NCBI GenBank assembly: GCA_964564545.1
Contig: CAZMBP010000023.1
Coordinates: forward strand, 29,250-93,249
DNA length: 64,000 bases
Direction of reading: 5' to 3'
Source: CAJQQY01 sp964564545
Lineage (GTDB): Bacteria; Bacteroidota; Bacteroidia; Chitinophagales; Saprospiraceae
Made by a program: the position numbers and the translations under genes
The notes under the pieces: model-generated
Databases searched by the model: none
What the model was told of the DNA's origin: nothing
The model's input: the letters and a program-made list of their open reading frames with translations, nothing else
In this document: positions 9,403 to 18,123 of the stretch, piece by piece
How the letters are laid out: each line of letters begins with the position of its first letter
How positions within the stretch are numbered: position 1 is the stretch's first letter

Positions 9403-9441
9403 AAAAGCGGTGTTAGCGCTTCGAGCGCTAACACCGCTTTT
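9403..9441. terminator. Bidirectional intrinsic terminator
   Basis: Perfect 18-bp stem (AAAAGCGGTGTTAGCGCT with its complement) closed by the 3-nt loop TCG, with A-run and T-run flanks. It lies between the convergent HhH gene (plus) and LolA-like gene (minus), serving both. Confidence 0.9.
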
Positions 9442-9462
9442 GTTACCAAAAAATTAAATGGT

Positions 9463-10212
9463 TTACTTTTTCAAGGAAGCCTTGCTAAAAATATACGGTG
9501 GAATCTCAGGATCAAATTCAATTTTCACAACAATAAAATCTGTTCCTTTTCCAGACTTCAACATGTCTTTAAAATTCATTTTTCCAGGGTACCATCGACC
9601 ATCAGTTTTCGCAAAATCAGTTAACCTAACTCGCTTCAATAACTCTCCACCTTTCGCAAAAAGATCTTCTTTTAATGGTACAAATCTTTCTTGATCTACC
9701 CACATTTTCCGTTTTACATAACTAACATCATCGACATTTGCATTTAGCTCTAAAACCCAAGTTTTTCGACCATCAACTGAATCTTCTCCTATGACTTGAG
9801 CATCATAGATATCCGTTAACTCACGATCTTCCATCATGTCTTCATAAGATAAATCTGACCCCATCACCGACTGCCGAAGCATGTGTCCTGACAACTGAAT
9901 AATCCGATCTGTCGATGGAGAATAGATCCATAATTTATCGTCCAACTTCAACATTTTTGTTCCTTTTTCTCTCGCAGGTGCGAGGTACTCAGTAAAGCTT
10001 TTTTCATCGCCTTCTGAGTATCCCTTGGAAACTACCGTTCGACTTTTTCGCCGACCTTGGATGACCATTTTTGATTCGACGATACTAGTTTTAGAAACCA
10101 TGTTTGCATCTACTTTCTCAATGATTTCAAGGGCTTCAGGCGTTGATTGTGCTTCCAAATTGAAAGTCAACCAACTTAAACTAACTAATAATATGATTGA
10201 TAAATATTTCAT
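9463..10212 (-). CDS. LolA-like outer-membrane lipoprotein-sorting protein
   Basis: 249 aa with a cleavable signal peptide (MKYLSIILLVSLSWLTFNLEAQ). The mature part has the LolA-like fold pattern of PF17131: MVIQGRRKSRTVVSKGYSEG, YLAPAREKGTKMLKLDDKLW, IYSPSTDRIIQLSGHMLRQS and MGSDLSYEDM. Such proteins sit in the periplasm and are thought to carry lipids or lipoproteins between membranes. The gene ends an apparent gene set with three FtsX-type permeases and an ATPase on the same strand, so it is probably the periplasmic partner of that ABC machine, similar in logic to LolCDE plus LolA. The cargo is not determinable from sequence. A short hairpin (ACGACTC/GAGTCGT, about 10225-10241) lies just upstream. 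Confidence 0.85.
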   Translation of the reverse strand: MKYLSIILLVSLSWLTFNLEAQSTPEALEIIEKVDANMVSKTSIVESKMVIQGRRKSRTVVSKGYSEGDEKSFTEYLAPAREKGTKMLKLDDKLWIYSPSTDRIIQLSGHMLRQSVMGSDLSYEDMMEDRELTDIYDAQVIGEDSVDGRKTWVLELNANVDDVSYVKRKMWVDQERFVPLKEDLFAKGGELLKRVRLTDFAKTDGRWYPGKMNFKDMLKSGKGTDFIVVKIEFDPEIPPYIFSKASLKK

Positions 10213-10306
10213 GTTTTTTTATTTTTTCACGTAAGACGACTCTCTGAGTCGTTTATTATTAAGACGTTTTTTTTCCAAAAAACATACTTATGGAAAAGTT
10301 AAATTT

Positions 10307-11581
10307 TTACACTTCCAACTCTTTAAAAAGTTGAGCTGTTTCTCTTTTGTAAATTCCGATTCCTGACAACATATTTCCAAAAACCATTGCCAACAATCCT
10401 GGAATAAATCCTATGAAAAATAACTCAGGTGTCACTTTCGCTCGCAATACCGAAGGCATCAACATCGTCGAATTATCCATATATCCGCTGATGTCAATTC
10501 CGACAATTTGCAAATAATAAGCACCTACCAATCCAATCATAGTTCCAACTATCGAACCGATCACTCCAATCAAAACTGCTTCCATAATTAACCTTCGATA
10601 AATCGTTCCTTTTGCTTCGCCAAGTGCCAATCGAATTCCAAATTCTTGATATCTTCGAAGTCCACCTAGCAGCCCTGTATTCCACAAAACTATCGACATC
10701 GCAAATACAAAAATAAAGACAAAAATTCCTGACATATAATTAGAGTAATCAATCATTTCTCCCAAATTATTTTGTTCTCGCAAGGGCATCATGATTGGTG
10801 CAAATTCATCAGTATCATCTGCATATTTTTTATTAAAACTATCTGCGAGTTCTTTTACTTTTTCATCATCGTATGCCTTAAGTTTGGAAAAACCAAGCAA
10901 CTCGCCCGTTCCATTTTCCATGTCTAACATTATCTGAGCATCTGAAACATCAACTACAATTGCCCCTCGATCCATCGCCGCTGCACCAAAACGAATCGTT
11001 CCACTCACTACGAAATTTTGGAAAGTCATACTCCCATTCATTGTCGTTCCGAAATAAGTAATTTCATCTCCGATATTAAGATTTAATTTTTCAGCAAAGT
11101 CATGACCAATGATTGCTTCGCCATTTTTTTTCGGCATTGCACCTTTGACTAATGAACTTTCAATATTCATTCTTTGAGCTTCTCCACTTTTTTCATCAAA
11201 TAAATTTATCGCCATTCCAGCTGCTGGCCCTTGCCCTTTCGATTCACCTTCTGCATCTGGCACATCGATCAATCCGCCAAAACGAATTCGATTAACCCAT
11301 TGCATTTCAGGATAATCTTTTTCCAATGATTCCATTAATTCGTCAACTTCTAAGAGTGCCAAATCATTGGGTAATTGAGCTTTATTTTCGGCATAAGCCT
11401 TGGTCATTATTTTTACATGGCCAGTTTCGAAACGAGCATTTTGATCAATCATATCTCCAAATGCACCTTTCATGTATGCACTCAACATGACCGTCAATGC
11501 TACTCCAATACTCACTACGACGATGGGCAAAATGCTTCGACTTTTGTCTCGTAAAATTCCTTTTAATAAAAATTGTATCAT
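10307..11581 (-). CDS. ABC transporter permease, FtsX/MacB-LolE type (third permease)
   Basis: 424 aa. There is an N-terminal membrane helix (about 15-37), then a large periplasmic MacB-like domain (about 40-290, including VKGAMPKKNGEAIIGHDFAEKLNLNIGDEI). Three C-terminal helices of an FtsX domain follow (about 285-420), with the coupling region RRYQEFGIRLALGEAKGTIY. The ATG overlaps the stop of the preceding permease by 4 nt (ATGA), indicating translational coupling. It is less similar to the other two permeases than they are to each other, so it likely supplies the second half of a heterodimeric transporter. The predicted role is to drive extraction or export of a lipid or lipoprotein with the ATPase at 14216-14926 and the LolA-like protein. 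Confidence 0.88.
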   Translation of the reverse strand: MIQFLLKGILRDKSRSILPIVVVSIGVALTVMLSAYMKGAFGDMIDQNARFETGHVKIMTKAYAENKAQLPNDLALLEVDELMESLEKDYPEMQWVNRIRFGGLIDVPDAEGESKGQGPAAGMAINLFDEKSGEAQRMNIESSLVKGAMPKKNGEAIIGHDFAEKLNLNIGDEITYFGTTMNGSMTFQNFVVSGTIRFGAAAMDRGAIVVDVSDAQIMLDMENGTGELLGFSKLKAYDDEKVKELADSFNKKYADDTDEFAPIMMPLREQNNLGEMIDYSNYMSGIFVFIFVFAMSIVLWNTGLLGGLRRYQEFGIRLALGEAKGTIYRRLIMEAVLIGVIGSIVGTMIGLVGAYYLQIVGIDISGYMDNSTMLMPSVLRAKVTPELFFIGFIPGLLAMVFGNMLSGIGIYKRETAQLFKELEV

Positions 11582-12735
11582 TGTAATTTTCCTTTTAATG
11601 CAAGAACTGGATTCATTTTTGAAATTTTTCTCGCAGGTAAAAAACTGACAATTGCTGCTGCAACAACCACCAAAAGAATAGTCGTCGAAACAACTTGAAA
11701 ATCAAAAACTAAGAAAATTCGTTTGGGAAATACGATTCCCATATCTTGATAAAAATCTGGAAACACAATTCCATTATTCGCTAAATAATAGAATATCGGA
11801 AATCCAATTATGCTTCCAACAATCATCGCAAACAGACTATACATCGTTCCTTCCACCGTAAATAATGCGACCACTTCTGCCCTAGTCATTCCGAGTGCGA
11901 CGTAGGTTCCAATTTCTTTTTGGCGGCGAAAAACAGAAAGTACTTGCGTATCAAAAATCGCTAACAACGCAATCGACAATAAAAGCATGTACATAAAAAA
12001 TGTACTGATCCTTTCCATTTCCATCAATTCGTAAAAGTCTTTTAATAGATCATCTTGGGTTTTAAATTGCCATCCTGAAATTTCCGTTGGTATATAATTT
12101 TCGTTGGCTACGAAAAGTGTGGCGTGATTTTCCAAACCAGTCATTTCCCATAATTTCTTTATCGGAATCCAAATTTGACCTCCATCAACTGTGCCTACAT
12201 TTGTGGTAAAAACTTTTACGATCTTAATTTTTCCAGCATCAAAAGTTCCTCCTTTGTCTCGCCATCGAAGTAAGACTTGATCGCCTTCTTTTAGCTTTGC
12301 AGCGTCAGCCATATTTTTTCCAATCATTGCTGGAATTATCTCAGAGTCCGTTTTGAGATTTTTTGTAGGTAAAACTATATTCGATTGATCTACATCTATT
12401 CCTTTTAATAAAACGGAAAGCATCCGACCTTCTGGATAAATGGCTGCTTGGCGAATTAAAATTGGAGTTAAATTTTCAGTTTTACTTTCTTTCAATTCTC
12501 CATGTCCATCTTGAATTGAAAAAGGATCATAAGGATCGTAATCTTCATTTACTAAATGTCCTTCGGCATATTCCCAAGCGATACTTTCTTCCAATGCTTG
12601 ATTGTACCAGCCTTCTAAAAATCCTCTAAAGAAAATGATGATGATAAATGATAATGCCAAAACGCCAACGTTGAGCCAAGTCCGAAGACCTGCTCCCATT
12701 AAATTTTTGTAGGCGAGTTGCATGGCTAATTTCAT
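11578..12735 (-). CDS. ABC transporter permease, FtsX type (second permease, paralogue of 13059-14216)
   Basis: 385 aa, identical in length to and collinear with the permease at 13059-14216. Both begin MKLA-QLAYKNL-GAGLRTWLNVGVLA and end FLPARKI-KMNPVLALKGKLQ. The layout is one N-terminal helix, a periplasmic domain (about 45-240) and three C-terminal helices. The cytosolic coupling loop is RRQKEIGTYVALGMTRAEVV, which in this family contacts the ATPase. It overlaps the third permease by 4 nt. A 323-bp spacer containing a dispersed repeat separates it from its paralogue. The arrangement indicates a tandem gene duplication followed by divergence. Confidence 0.88.
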   Translation of the reverse strand: MKLAMQLAYKNLMGAGLRTWLNVGVLALSFIIIIFFRGFLEGWYNQALEESIAWEYAEGHLVNEDYDPYDPFSIQDGHGELKESKTENLTPILIRQAAIYPEGRMLSVLLKGIDVDQSNIVLPTKNLKTDSEIIPAMIGKNMADAAKLKEGDQVLLRWRDKGGTFDAGKIKIVKVFTTNVGTVDGGQIWIPIKKLWEMTGLENHATLFVANENYIPTEISGWQFKTQDDLLKDFYELMEMERISTFFMYMLLLSIALLAIFDTQVLSVFRRQKEIGTYVALGMTRAEVVALFTVEGTMYSLFAMIVGSIIGFPIFYYLANNGIVFPDFYQDMGIVFPKRIFLVFDFQVVSTTILLVVVAAAIVSFLPARKISKMNPVLALKGKLQ

Positions 12736-12814
12736 AATTTATTTCTATTAATATTATAAACTATTTTTGAAATTGGTCTTTGTTCTATATCCTGAAATTG
12801 GTTTCTATACTGAG

Positions 12815-12990
12815 CATTGTTCTTTTTTTCATTGAAAAAAAAAGAACCAAAAAATTCTAGGCGAAAAAATAGCTTGACACAAAGCGGGCGCCCGCACCCT
12901 CATTTTTATTTTCCAATCGCTCTTTGATTCACCGAATCAAGCAGCGCAGAAGCCTCGCCCGCTACTTATTGCTCATGGTTTTCCTTTCAA
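12815..12990 (-). repeat. Dispersed repeat, copy A (between two paralogous permease genes)
   Basis: This fills most of the 323-bp gap 12736-13058, which shows no gene. Read on the minus strand it contains AATGAGGGTGCGGGCGCCCG, then ATTTTTTCGCCTAGAA, and ends in an 11-bp hairpin GTTCTTTTTTT/AAAAAAAGAAC (12819-12829 with 12837-12847). The same order of blocks occurs on the plus strand at 37309-37425. An inner palindrome TTGATTCGGTGAATCAA (about 12924-12940) is present only in this copy. Confidence 0.8.
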
Positions 12991-13058
12991 TTTTAGGTTT
13001 GCTTTATTTCCGAACAATACTTTTTTGGAAGTACATTTTGAAATCGAACATCGGGTAA

Positions 13059-14216
13059 TCATTGTAACTTTCCTTTTAACGCTAAAACAGGATTCATCTT
13101 AGCAATCTTTCGAGCAGGTAAAAAACTAACAATGGTTGCTGCAATGACCACCAAAATAATCGTCCCAATTATCAATTGAATTCCAAAAACTGGATAGATT
13201 CTTTCTGCCAATGGAATCCCCATATCTCTTGAAGCTTGCGGCATTCCAATTCCTAGTTCTGCTAAATAGGCGAAAAGTGGAATCCCAACTATGCTTCCCA
13301 ATATCATTGCAAAAATACTGTACATGCTTCCTTCGACTGTGAATAATCCAACGACTTGAGCTCGTGTCATTCCCAAAGAAATATAAGTTCCAATTTCTTT
13401 TTGTCTTCGAAAAACAGAAAGTACTTGGGTATCAAAAATGGCTAACAATGCAATCGCCAGCAATAGCAAATACATGATAGAACCACTCACTTTTTTCATG
13501 GCAATGATTTCATTCAAATCACTTAGCAAAGTTTCTTGACTTTTGTATTTCCAATCTGAAATATTAGTTGGTTGGAAATTTTCATTGGCTACAAATATGG
13601 TAGCGTGATTTTCCAAACCTGTCATTTCCCACATCTTTTCGATTGGAATCCAAATTTGTCCTGCATCTACTGTTGGGACATTGGTTTCAAAAATTTCAGC
13701 AACTGTAATTTTTGCAGCGTCAAAGGTTCCTCCTTTATCTCGCCATCGAAGCAAAATTTCATCTCCTATTTTTAGGTTAGCAGCGTCAGCCATATTTCTC
13801 CCCATCATTGCAGGGATTTTTGTTGGACTATTTTTTAGGGAAGCTGTCGGAAGTTCGAGAGTAGTTTGGTTGACATCGATACCTTTTAGTGCAACGGAAA
13901 GCATTCTGCCATCTGGATAGATCGAAGCTTGGCGTAATAAAATTGGCGTTAGATTTTTGCTTTGTTCATTTTCCAAAACGCCATGACCATCTAAAATCGT
14001 AAACGGATCGAAGGGATCATAATCAGGGTGAAGTAATTGTCCATTGCCATATTCCCAAGCGATGCTATCATGTTTGGCTTGCTCATTCCAACCATCAATT
14101 AATCCATTGTAGAAAATAATGATGATAAATGAAAAGGCCAATACGCCAACGTTAAGCCAAGTTCGCAAACCTGCACCGACTAAATTTTTATAGGCTAATT
14201 GAAATGCTAGTTTCAT
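13059..14216 (-). CDS. ABC transporter permease, FtsX type (first permease)
   Basis: 385 aa. The N-terminal membrane helix (about 19-38) is followed by a periplasmic domain and three C-terminal helices, with coupling loop RRQKEIGTYISLGMTRAQVV. The start codon shares its A with the stop codon of the ATPase gene (TAATG), so the two are translationally coupled. It is a close paralogue of the permease at 11578-12735. With the ATPase it could form a homodimeric transporter, or either paralogue could pair with the third permease, giving alternative transporters that share one ATPase. Family knowledge: LolC/LolE and MacB-type permeases transmit ATP-driven conformational change to periplasmic substrates rather than forming a classical channel. 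Confidence 0.88.
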   Translation of the reverse strand: MKLAFQLAYKNLVGAGLRTWLNVGVLAFSFIIIIFYNGLIDGWNEQAKHDSIAWEYGNGQLLHPDYDPFDPFTILDGHGVLENEQSKNLTPILLRQASIYPDGRMLSVALKGIDVNQTTLELPTASLKNSPTKIPAMMGRNMADAANLKIGDEILLRWRDKGGTFDAAKITVAEIFETNVPTVDAGQIWIPIEKMWEMTGLENHATIFVANENFQPTNISDWKYKSQETLLSDLNEIIAMKKVSGSIMYLLLLAIALLAIFDTQVLSVFRRQKEIGTYISLGMTRAQVVGLFTVEGSMYSIFAMILGSIVGIPLFAYLAELGIGMPQASRDMGIPLAERIYPVFGIQLIIGTIILVVIAATIVSFLPARKIAKMNPVLALKGKLQ

Positions 14217-14926
14217 TAGCTTTGAGTTTGGGATTTGATAATTTCATCTTCTTCAACTGCGCCATCTCGTAGGTGAACAATGCGATCTAGGTAGCCCATT
14301 ACTTTTTCATCATGGGTTGAAAATAAAAATGTGGTTCCTAAATTCTTATTTAATTCTCTCATCGTTTTGAGAATTGCGTGGGTATTTGCAGCATCTAAAT
14401 TTGCAGAAGGTTCATCAGCAATGACGATCTCTGGTTTTTTCACCATGGCTCTTGCTATGGCTACTCGTTGACCTTCACCGCCCGAAAGTTTGTCTGGCTT
14501 TTTGTCGGCCATGCTTGCTAGTCCTACCCATTCTAAAGCTTCCATGACCATTTTTTGTCTTTGTGCTTTTGGGATATTTTGTAGTAAAAGTGCAAACTCT
14601 ACATTTTCGTAAACTGTATAAACTGGCAATAGATTATAAACTTGAAAAATAAAACCGATGTGTTTATTACGAAGTAAGGCTGATTCTTTGTGAGATAATT
14701 TTGAGATATTTTTCCCTAAAACTAAAGCATCTCCTTCTGTCGGAGAATCAAGCGAACCTATGATATTTAGCAATGTCGTTTTCCCTGAACCACTCGGCCC
14801 AACTAATCCTGCAAACTCTCCTCTTTGAAATTCAAGGTTGATATTTTTTAATGCGGTGAATTCGCCTTCTCCTACAGGGAAGCGTTTAGTTACATTTTTA
14901 ATCGAAATAATAGATTCGTTTTTCAT
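14216..14926 (-). CDS. ABC transporter ATP-binding protein (LolD/MacB-type)
   Basis: 236 aa single nucleotide-binding domain. Walker A is GPSGSGKTT (about 43-51), the Q-loop FQVYNLLP (about 94), the signature LSGGEGQRVAIARA (about 147-160), Walker B IVIADEPSANLD (about 167-178) and the H-loop STHDEK (about 203). Belongs to the LolD/MacB/FtsE group that pairs with FtsX-type permeases. It is the promoter-proximal gene of the set ATPase, permease, permease, permease, LolA-like on the minus strand. The last residues EIIKSQTQS are unstructured and overlap the next start codon. Confidence 0.93.
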   Translation of the reverse strand: MKNESIISIKNVTKRFPVGEGEFTALKNINLEFQRGEFAGLVGPSGSGKTTLLNIIGSLDSPTEGDALVLGKNISKLSHKESALLRNKHIGFIFQVYNLLPVYTVYENVEFALLLQNIPKAQRQKMVMEALEWVGLASMADKKPDKLSGGEGQRVAIARAMVKKPEIVIADEPSANLDAANTHAILKTMRELNKNLGTTFLFSTHDEKVMGYLDRIVHLRDGAVEEDEIIKSQTQS

Positions 14927-15031
14927 TTTGTTGAATTTGTATTTAATAGTAGAAGATGGATCAAAATGGTTTTAAAACTTATGATTTTTGTCAATATGAT
15001 TTAATGATTTTAATCAAAAAAATAACAAAAT

Positions 15032-15268
15032 CTATAGTAAAAAGAAAACTCCAATTACTAGAAAGAAAACTATCAAATAAGGCTTACTCGAATCTTTATA
15101 ATATTCTTTATCTAACTCTTCAAAAGGGGTCTTATTAAAGGTAATCACTTTTAAGATCAACACGCCCAACTTTCGGAAAAGACTAAAGAAGACTTTCAAT
15201 AGTTTTCCAAATACGCCTTCAATGAGGCCTTGAAAAATTACTTCGGCAATAAATTCAAAAAATATCAT
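15032..15268 (-). CDS. Small predicted membrane protein, unknown function
   Basis: 78 aa; family not recognised. The N-terminal amphipathic or hydrophobic stretch (MIFFEFIAEVIFQGLIEGVF) and middle segment (VFFSLFRKLGVLILKVITF) precede a polar linker (NKTPFEELDKEYYKDSSK) and a clear C-terminal membrane helix (PYLIVFFLVIGVFFLL). The start lies 15 bp downstream of the LytTR regulator stop on the same strand, so it is probably the last gene of the sensor-regulator operon. The hydrophobic pattern and tight spacing argue that it is real. Antisense reading frames there are less convincing. Confidence 0.6.
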   Translation of the reverse strand: MIFFEFIAEVIFQGLIEGVFGKLLKVFFSLFRKLGVLILKVITFNKTPFEELDKEYYKDSSKPYLIVFFLVIGVFFLL

Positions 15269-15283
15269 AGCTACCTTTTTTAT

Positions 15284-16039
15284 TTATCCTTTCTTGATCC
15301 TCCTCACCAATTCCACTTTTTTATTATTAGAAACCATTATTTCTTTTCCATTTTCCAAAACGACTGTTCCTCCTTTTCCTTTGACATATCGTTTCACATA
15401 TTCCAAATTAATGATGTGCGAACGATGTACTCGACAGAACCCAAAGTTATTTAAAGCCTTTTCATAAAACTTTAAATTTCGACAGATCAAGGCTTTTTTT
15501 CCATTGGTAAAATAAAAGCAAGTGAAATTATCTTGTGCTTCGCAAAACAATACATCCGACATTCGTACGACTTCAAATCCTTCCATCAATGGCAAAACTA
15601 ACTTTCGATTTTGTGCGTTAAGCGCTGCCATATTTTCTAATAAAATTTTGGCGTGGCTCAATTGATTTTTTTGAGCAAGTCGTTCGGCGACGCTTTCGAC
15701 TGCTTTTTCGAGTTCTTCAATGTCTACTGGTTTTAGTAAATAATGTGCTGCGCTCAGGTTAAATGCTTGCACCGCATATTGGCTAAAAGCGGTGATGAAA
15801 ATTATTTCAAAATCTACTTCGCCAAATTGTTCGAGTAAGTCGAAAGCATTTCCACGAGGCATTTCAATGTCCAGAAAAACGAGTTGAGGTTGATGTTTTA
15901 GAATGGCAGCTTTAGCTTCTTGAATGTTGGCACACTCTGCAAGCGGGGAAACTTGGGGACAATATTTTCCAAGATAATTGAGCAAGGTTTCTCTGCTGTC
16001 TTGCTCGTCGTCGACGATGATTGAGGTTATTTTTTGCAT
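15284..16039 (-). CDS. LytTR family response regulator
   Basis: 251 aa. The N-terminal receiver domain (about 4-120) has acidic pocket D10/D11, phosphoacceptor D57 (QLVFLDIEMP), the T switch residue in FITAF and K103 in LLKPVD. The C-terminal LytTR DNA-binding domain (about 150-250) includes FCRVHRSHIINLEYVKRYV and GKEIMVSNNKK. Phosphorylation by the upstream histidine kinase should control binding to direct-repeat promoters. It is co-directional with the kinase gene, 80 bp upstream, and that gap contains an inverted repeat (16051-16114). Confidence 0.94.
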   Translation of the reverse strand: MQKITSIIVDDEQDSRETLLNYLGKYCPQVSPLAECANIQEAKAAILKHQPQLVFLDIEMPRGNAFDLLEQFGEVDFEIIFITAFSQYAVQAFNLSAAHYLLKPVDIEELEKAVESVAERLAQKNQLSHAKILLENMAALNAQNRKLVLPLMEGFEVVRMSDVLFCEAQDNFTCFYFTNGKKALICRNLKFYEKALNNFGFCRVHRSHIINLEYVKRYVKGKGGTVVLENGKEIMVSNNKKVELVRRIKKG

Positions 16040-16050
16040 ATCTTTTTTTG

Positions 16051-16114
16051 AACCACATAAGGAACAAAAGATTCACAAAAGATGGTTAATTTCACTTTTG
16101 TGCCTTTTGTGGTT
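16051..16114. repeat. Inverted repeat between kinase and regulator genes
   Basis: Arms AACCACATAAGGAACAAAAG (16051-16070) and the reverse complement of AACCACAAAAGGCACAAAAG (16095-16114), 18 of 20 positions matching. It fills nearly all of the 80-bp intergenic gap and would form a hairpin in the kinase-regulator transcript. It could be an internal attenuator or a REP-like element. Confidence 0.7.
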
Positions 16115-16119
16115 TAATT

Positions 16120-18108
16120 TTATTTCGGGATTTTAATTTGCACTAATGTTCCTGAATCTTCTTTCGTTTCATCAAAATCACTCACTTCGATCTCATAGTT
16201 TTTTTCATAAATTTCATTGATCAAAGCAATTCGTTTTGACACATTTTGAAGTCCAGTACTTTTATATTTTTTTTGATTTGTAGTTTTTAATTCTGCTGAT
16301 TTTTTTCGGCCGATTCCGTCGTCTTGAATTTTTACTAACAATACATTTCCGTGATCGTTAATTGAAACTTTAAGATGTCCTTTTCCTTCTTTATATCGTA
16401 AGCCATGCCACACCGCATTTTCAATAAATGGCTGAATCAACATTGGCGGAACTTCCAAGTCGTAAGTATTCGATTCTGTATTTTTTTCAAATTGATATTC
16501 AAATTTATCTCGAAAACGGAAGTGCTCTAGTTTTAAATACAATTCATTCAGCTCTACTTCTTCTTCAAATGAAATAAAATCTCGCTGCGAATAATCCAGA
16601 ACTTTTCTCATCAATCGAGAAAATTCAGAGAGGAATTTATTCGCAGCTTTCTCATCATTTTTAGCAATAAAATTATTGACAGAATTCAACGCATTAAAAA
16701 TAAAATGAGGATTCATTTGCGTTCGCAAAGATTTGACGAGCAACATCTGATTTGCTTTTCGTTTTTCTTTTACATTTTTATTTAAAAAATAAAAGAAGAC
16801 CAACGAAGCCAAAAGCGACAACCCTAAAAATCCAGAAATGATTTTTTGAGTTTTTAATTGTGAGCCAAGTAATTCACTTTCTTTTTCTTCAATATCAAAA
16901 TCCTTTCTCACTAAATCAATTTGCTGTTGACCTTTGACGATCTCGATTTGAGTTTTCAATTCGTTTTGCAAATCAGCCAAGGCTTTCTCTTTTGCGGAAG
17001 TATATTTTTCCAAATCCAATAATGCTTCATCGAGTTTTCCTTTTTTCCGATTGAGTTCTGCTGATTTTTTATAGACATCTGCCACCGAAGCAGCAGCGGT
17101 ATTTTTGTCGATTACGTCTTTGGATATTTTGATAAATTTCTCTGCTTCAATTAGATTTTTTTCTTCTTCGTAAAGTGACGCTAGTTGAAGATTCTCTCGG
17201 ATTTGCAAATCGCTGGGGACTGCAATCTTTTCTTTGAATTGCTGATTATTAAAAGGTTTTTGAGAATTATCAATTTCGTTTTTCTCTTTTGTAGCTGAAT
17301 AATTATAATTCAAATTGGAAGAAGTCTCTATTTTTTGTTGCACACTTATATTCGCATTTCCAATTATTTCATCCTTTGCTTGCTGCACATCTTCAATATC
17401 TGCTTTTTCTAATTTCTTATTTTTAGGCAAGGAGTTAACTGACTCTTCTAAATTTTTATATGCATTCGAATAATCATTTTGCTGATTGTAACCTTGCGAT
17501 CGTTTGGCTGAAACTCGCGACTGGGACAAACTATCTAATTCATATTTTGATTCTATCGCATCCAGTTGAGAAAAACTTTGTGCCACATTCCCTCGAAGCA
17601 ATTCCACATCGGCAAGACCTTCTTCACAAAGTTGTTGGAGTGATTTATCACTTGTCATTCCCTTTGCTTGCTTAAAATTTTGCTCTGCCTCATCTGTATT
17701 TTTTTCCTTCAAATAGACTCTACCTATTTTATAATATAATTCTGACTCAGGTTTATTATTGGTATTTTTTGTTCTTCTCCAAACGGACATTGCTTCTTGG
17801 TATCTTTGCAATGCTAACTTATTTTGATTGATACTTTCATAAATTTCTCCAAGCAAAGTATATGCAATCGCTTCTGTTTTGAAATCGGTTCGCCTTTTTC
17901 GCTTTCTTTTCTTATTAAAATTCTTTAAAACTTGTTCTACCAAATCAATGGCTTCCGCAGGTTTTTCCTTTTGGATCGCTCTTGCCTCTTCCAATAGTTC
18001 TGCATTTGACTGTACTCGTTTTGATTTTGAGTACTTTTCTTTTTGTCCAAAAATACTCGTTGAAAACGCAATCAAAATCACTAATAAAATGTGAATCCTT
18101 AATTTCAT
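16120..18108 (-). CDS. TPR-containing sensor histidine kinase (LytS/YehU-type HisKA_7TM-less)
   Basis: About 662 aa from the ATG at 18108, which begins a proper signal peptide (MKLRIHILLVILIAFSTSIFGQ). A more upstream in-frame ATG (18144) would add 12 residues and bury the signal. A periplasmic region of tetratricopeptide-like helices (about 25-385) precedes a coiled coil, one membrane helix (IISGFLGLSLLASLVFFYFL) and a His_kinase (PF06580) domain. The phosphoacceptor histidine is near residue 466 in QMNPHFIFNALNSVNNFIAK. The ATPase domain has PPMLIQPFIENAVWHGL and IQDDGIGR. It senses an envelope signal through the TPR region and phosphorylates the LytTR regulator downstream. The signal is unknown. 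Confidence 0.92.
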   Translation of the reverse strand: MKLRIHILLVILIAFSTSIFGQKEKYSKSKRVQSNAELLEEARAIQKEKPAEAIDLVEQVLKNFNKKRKRKRRTDFKTEAIAYTLLGEIYESINQNKLALQRYQEAMSVWRRTKNTNNKPESELYYKIGRVYLKEKNTDEAEQNFKQAKGMTSDKSLQQLCEEGLADVELLRGNVAQSFSQLDAIESKYELDSLSQSRVSAKRSQGYNQQNDYSNAYKNLEESVNSLPKNKKLEKADIEDVQQAKDEIIGNANISVQQKIETSSNLNYNYSATKEKNEIDNSQKPFNNQQFKEKIAVPSDLQIRENLQLASLYEEEKNLIEAEKFIKISKDVIDKNTAAASVADVYKKSAELNRKKGKLDEALLDLEKYTSAKEKALADLQNELKTQIEIVKGQQQIDLVRKDFDIEEKESELLGSQLKTQKIISGFLGLSLLASLVFFYFLNKNVKEKRKANQMLLVKSLRTQMNPHFIFNALNSVNNFIAKNDEKAANKFLSEFSRLMRKVLDYSQRDFISFEEEVELNELYLKLEHFRFRDKFEYQFEKNTESNTYDLEVPPMLIQPFIENAVWHGLRYKEGKGHLKVSINDHGNVLLVKIQDDGIGRKKSAELKTTNQKKYKSTGLQNVSKRIALINEIYEKNYEIEVSDFDETKEDSGTLVQIKIPK

Positions 18109-18123
18109 ATTTATAAATATTTT

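Noticed and set aside
14956..15138. 60-aa plus-strand open frame
   Set aside because: Overlaps the more convincing minus-strand small membrane protein and has no recognisable feature.
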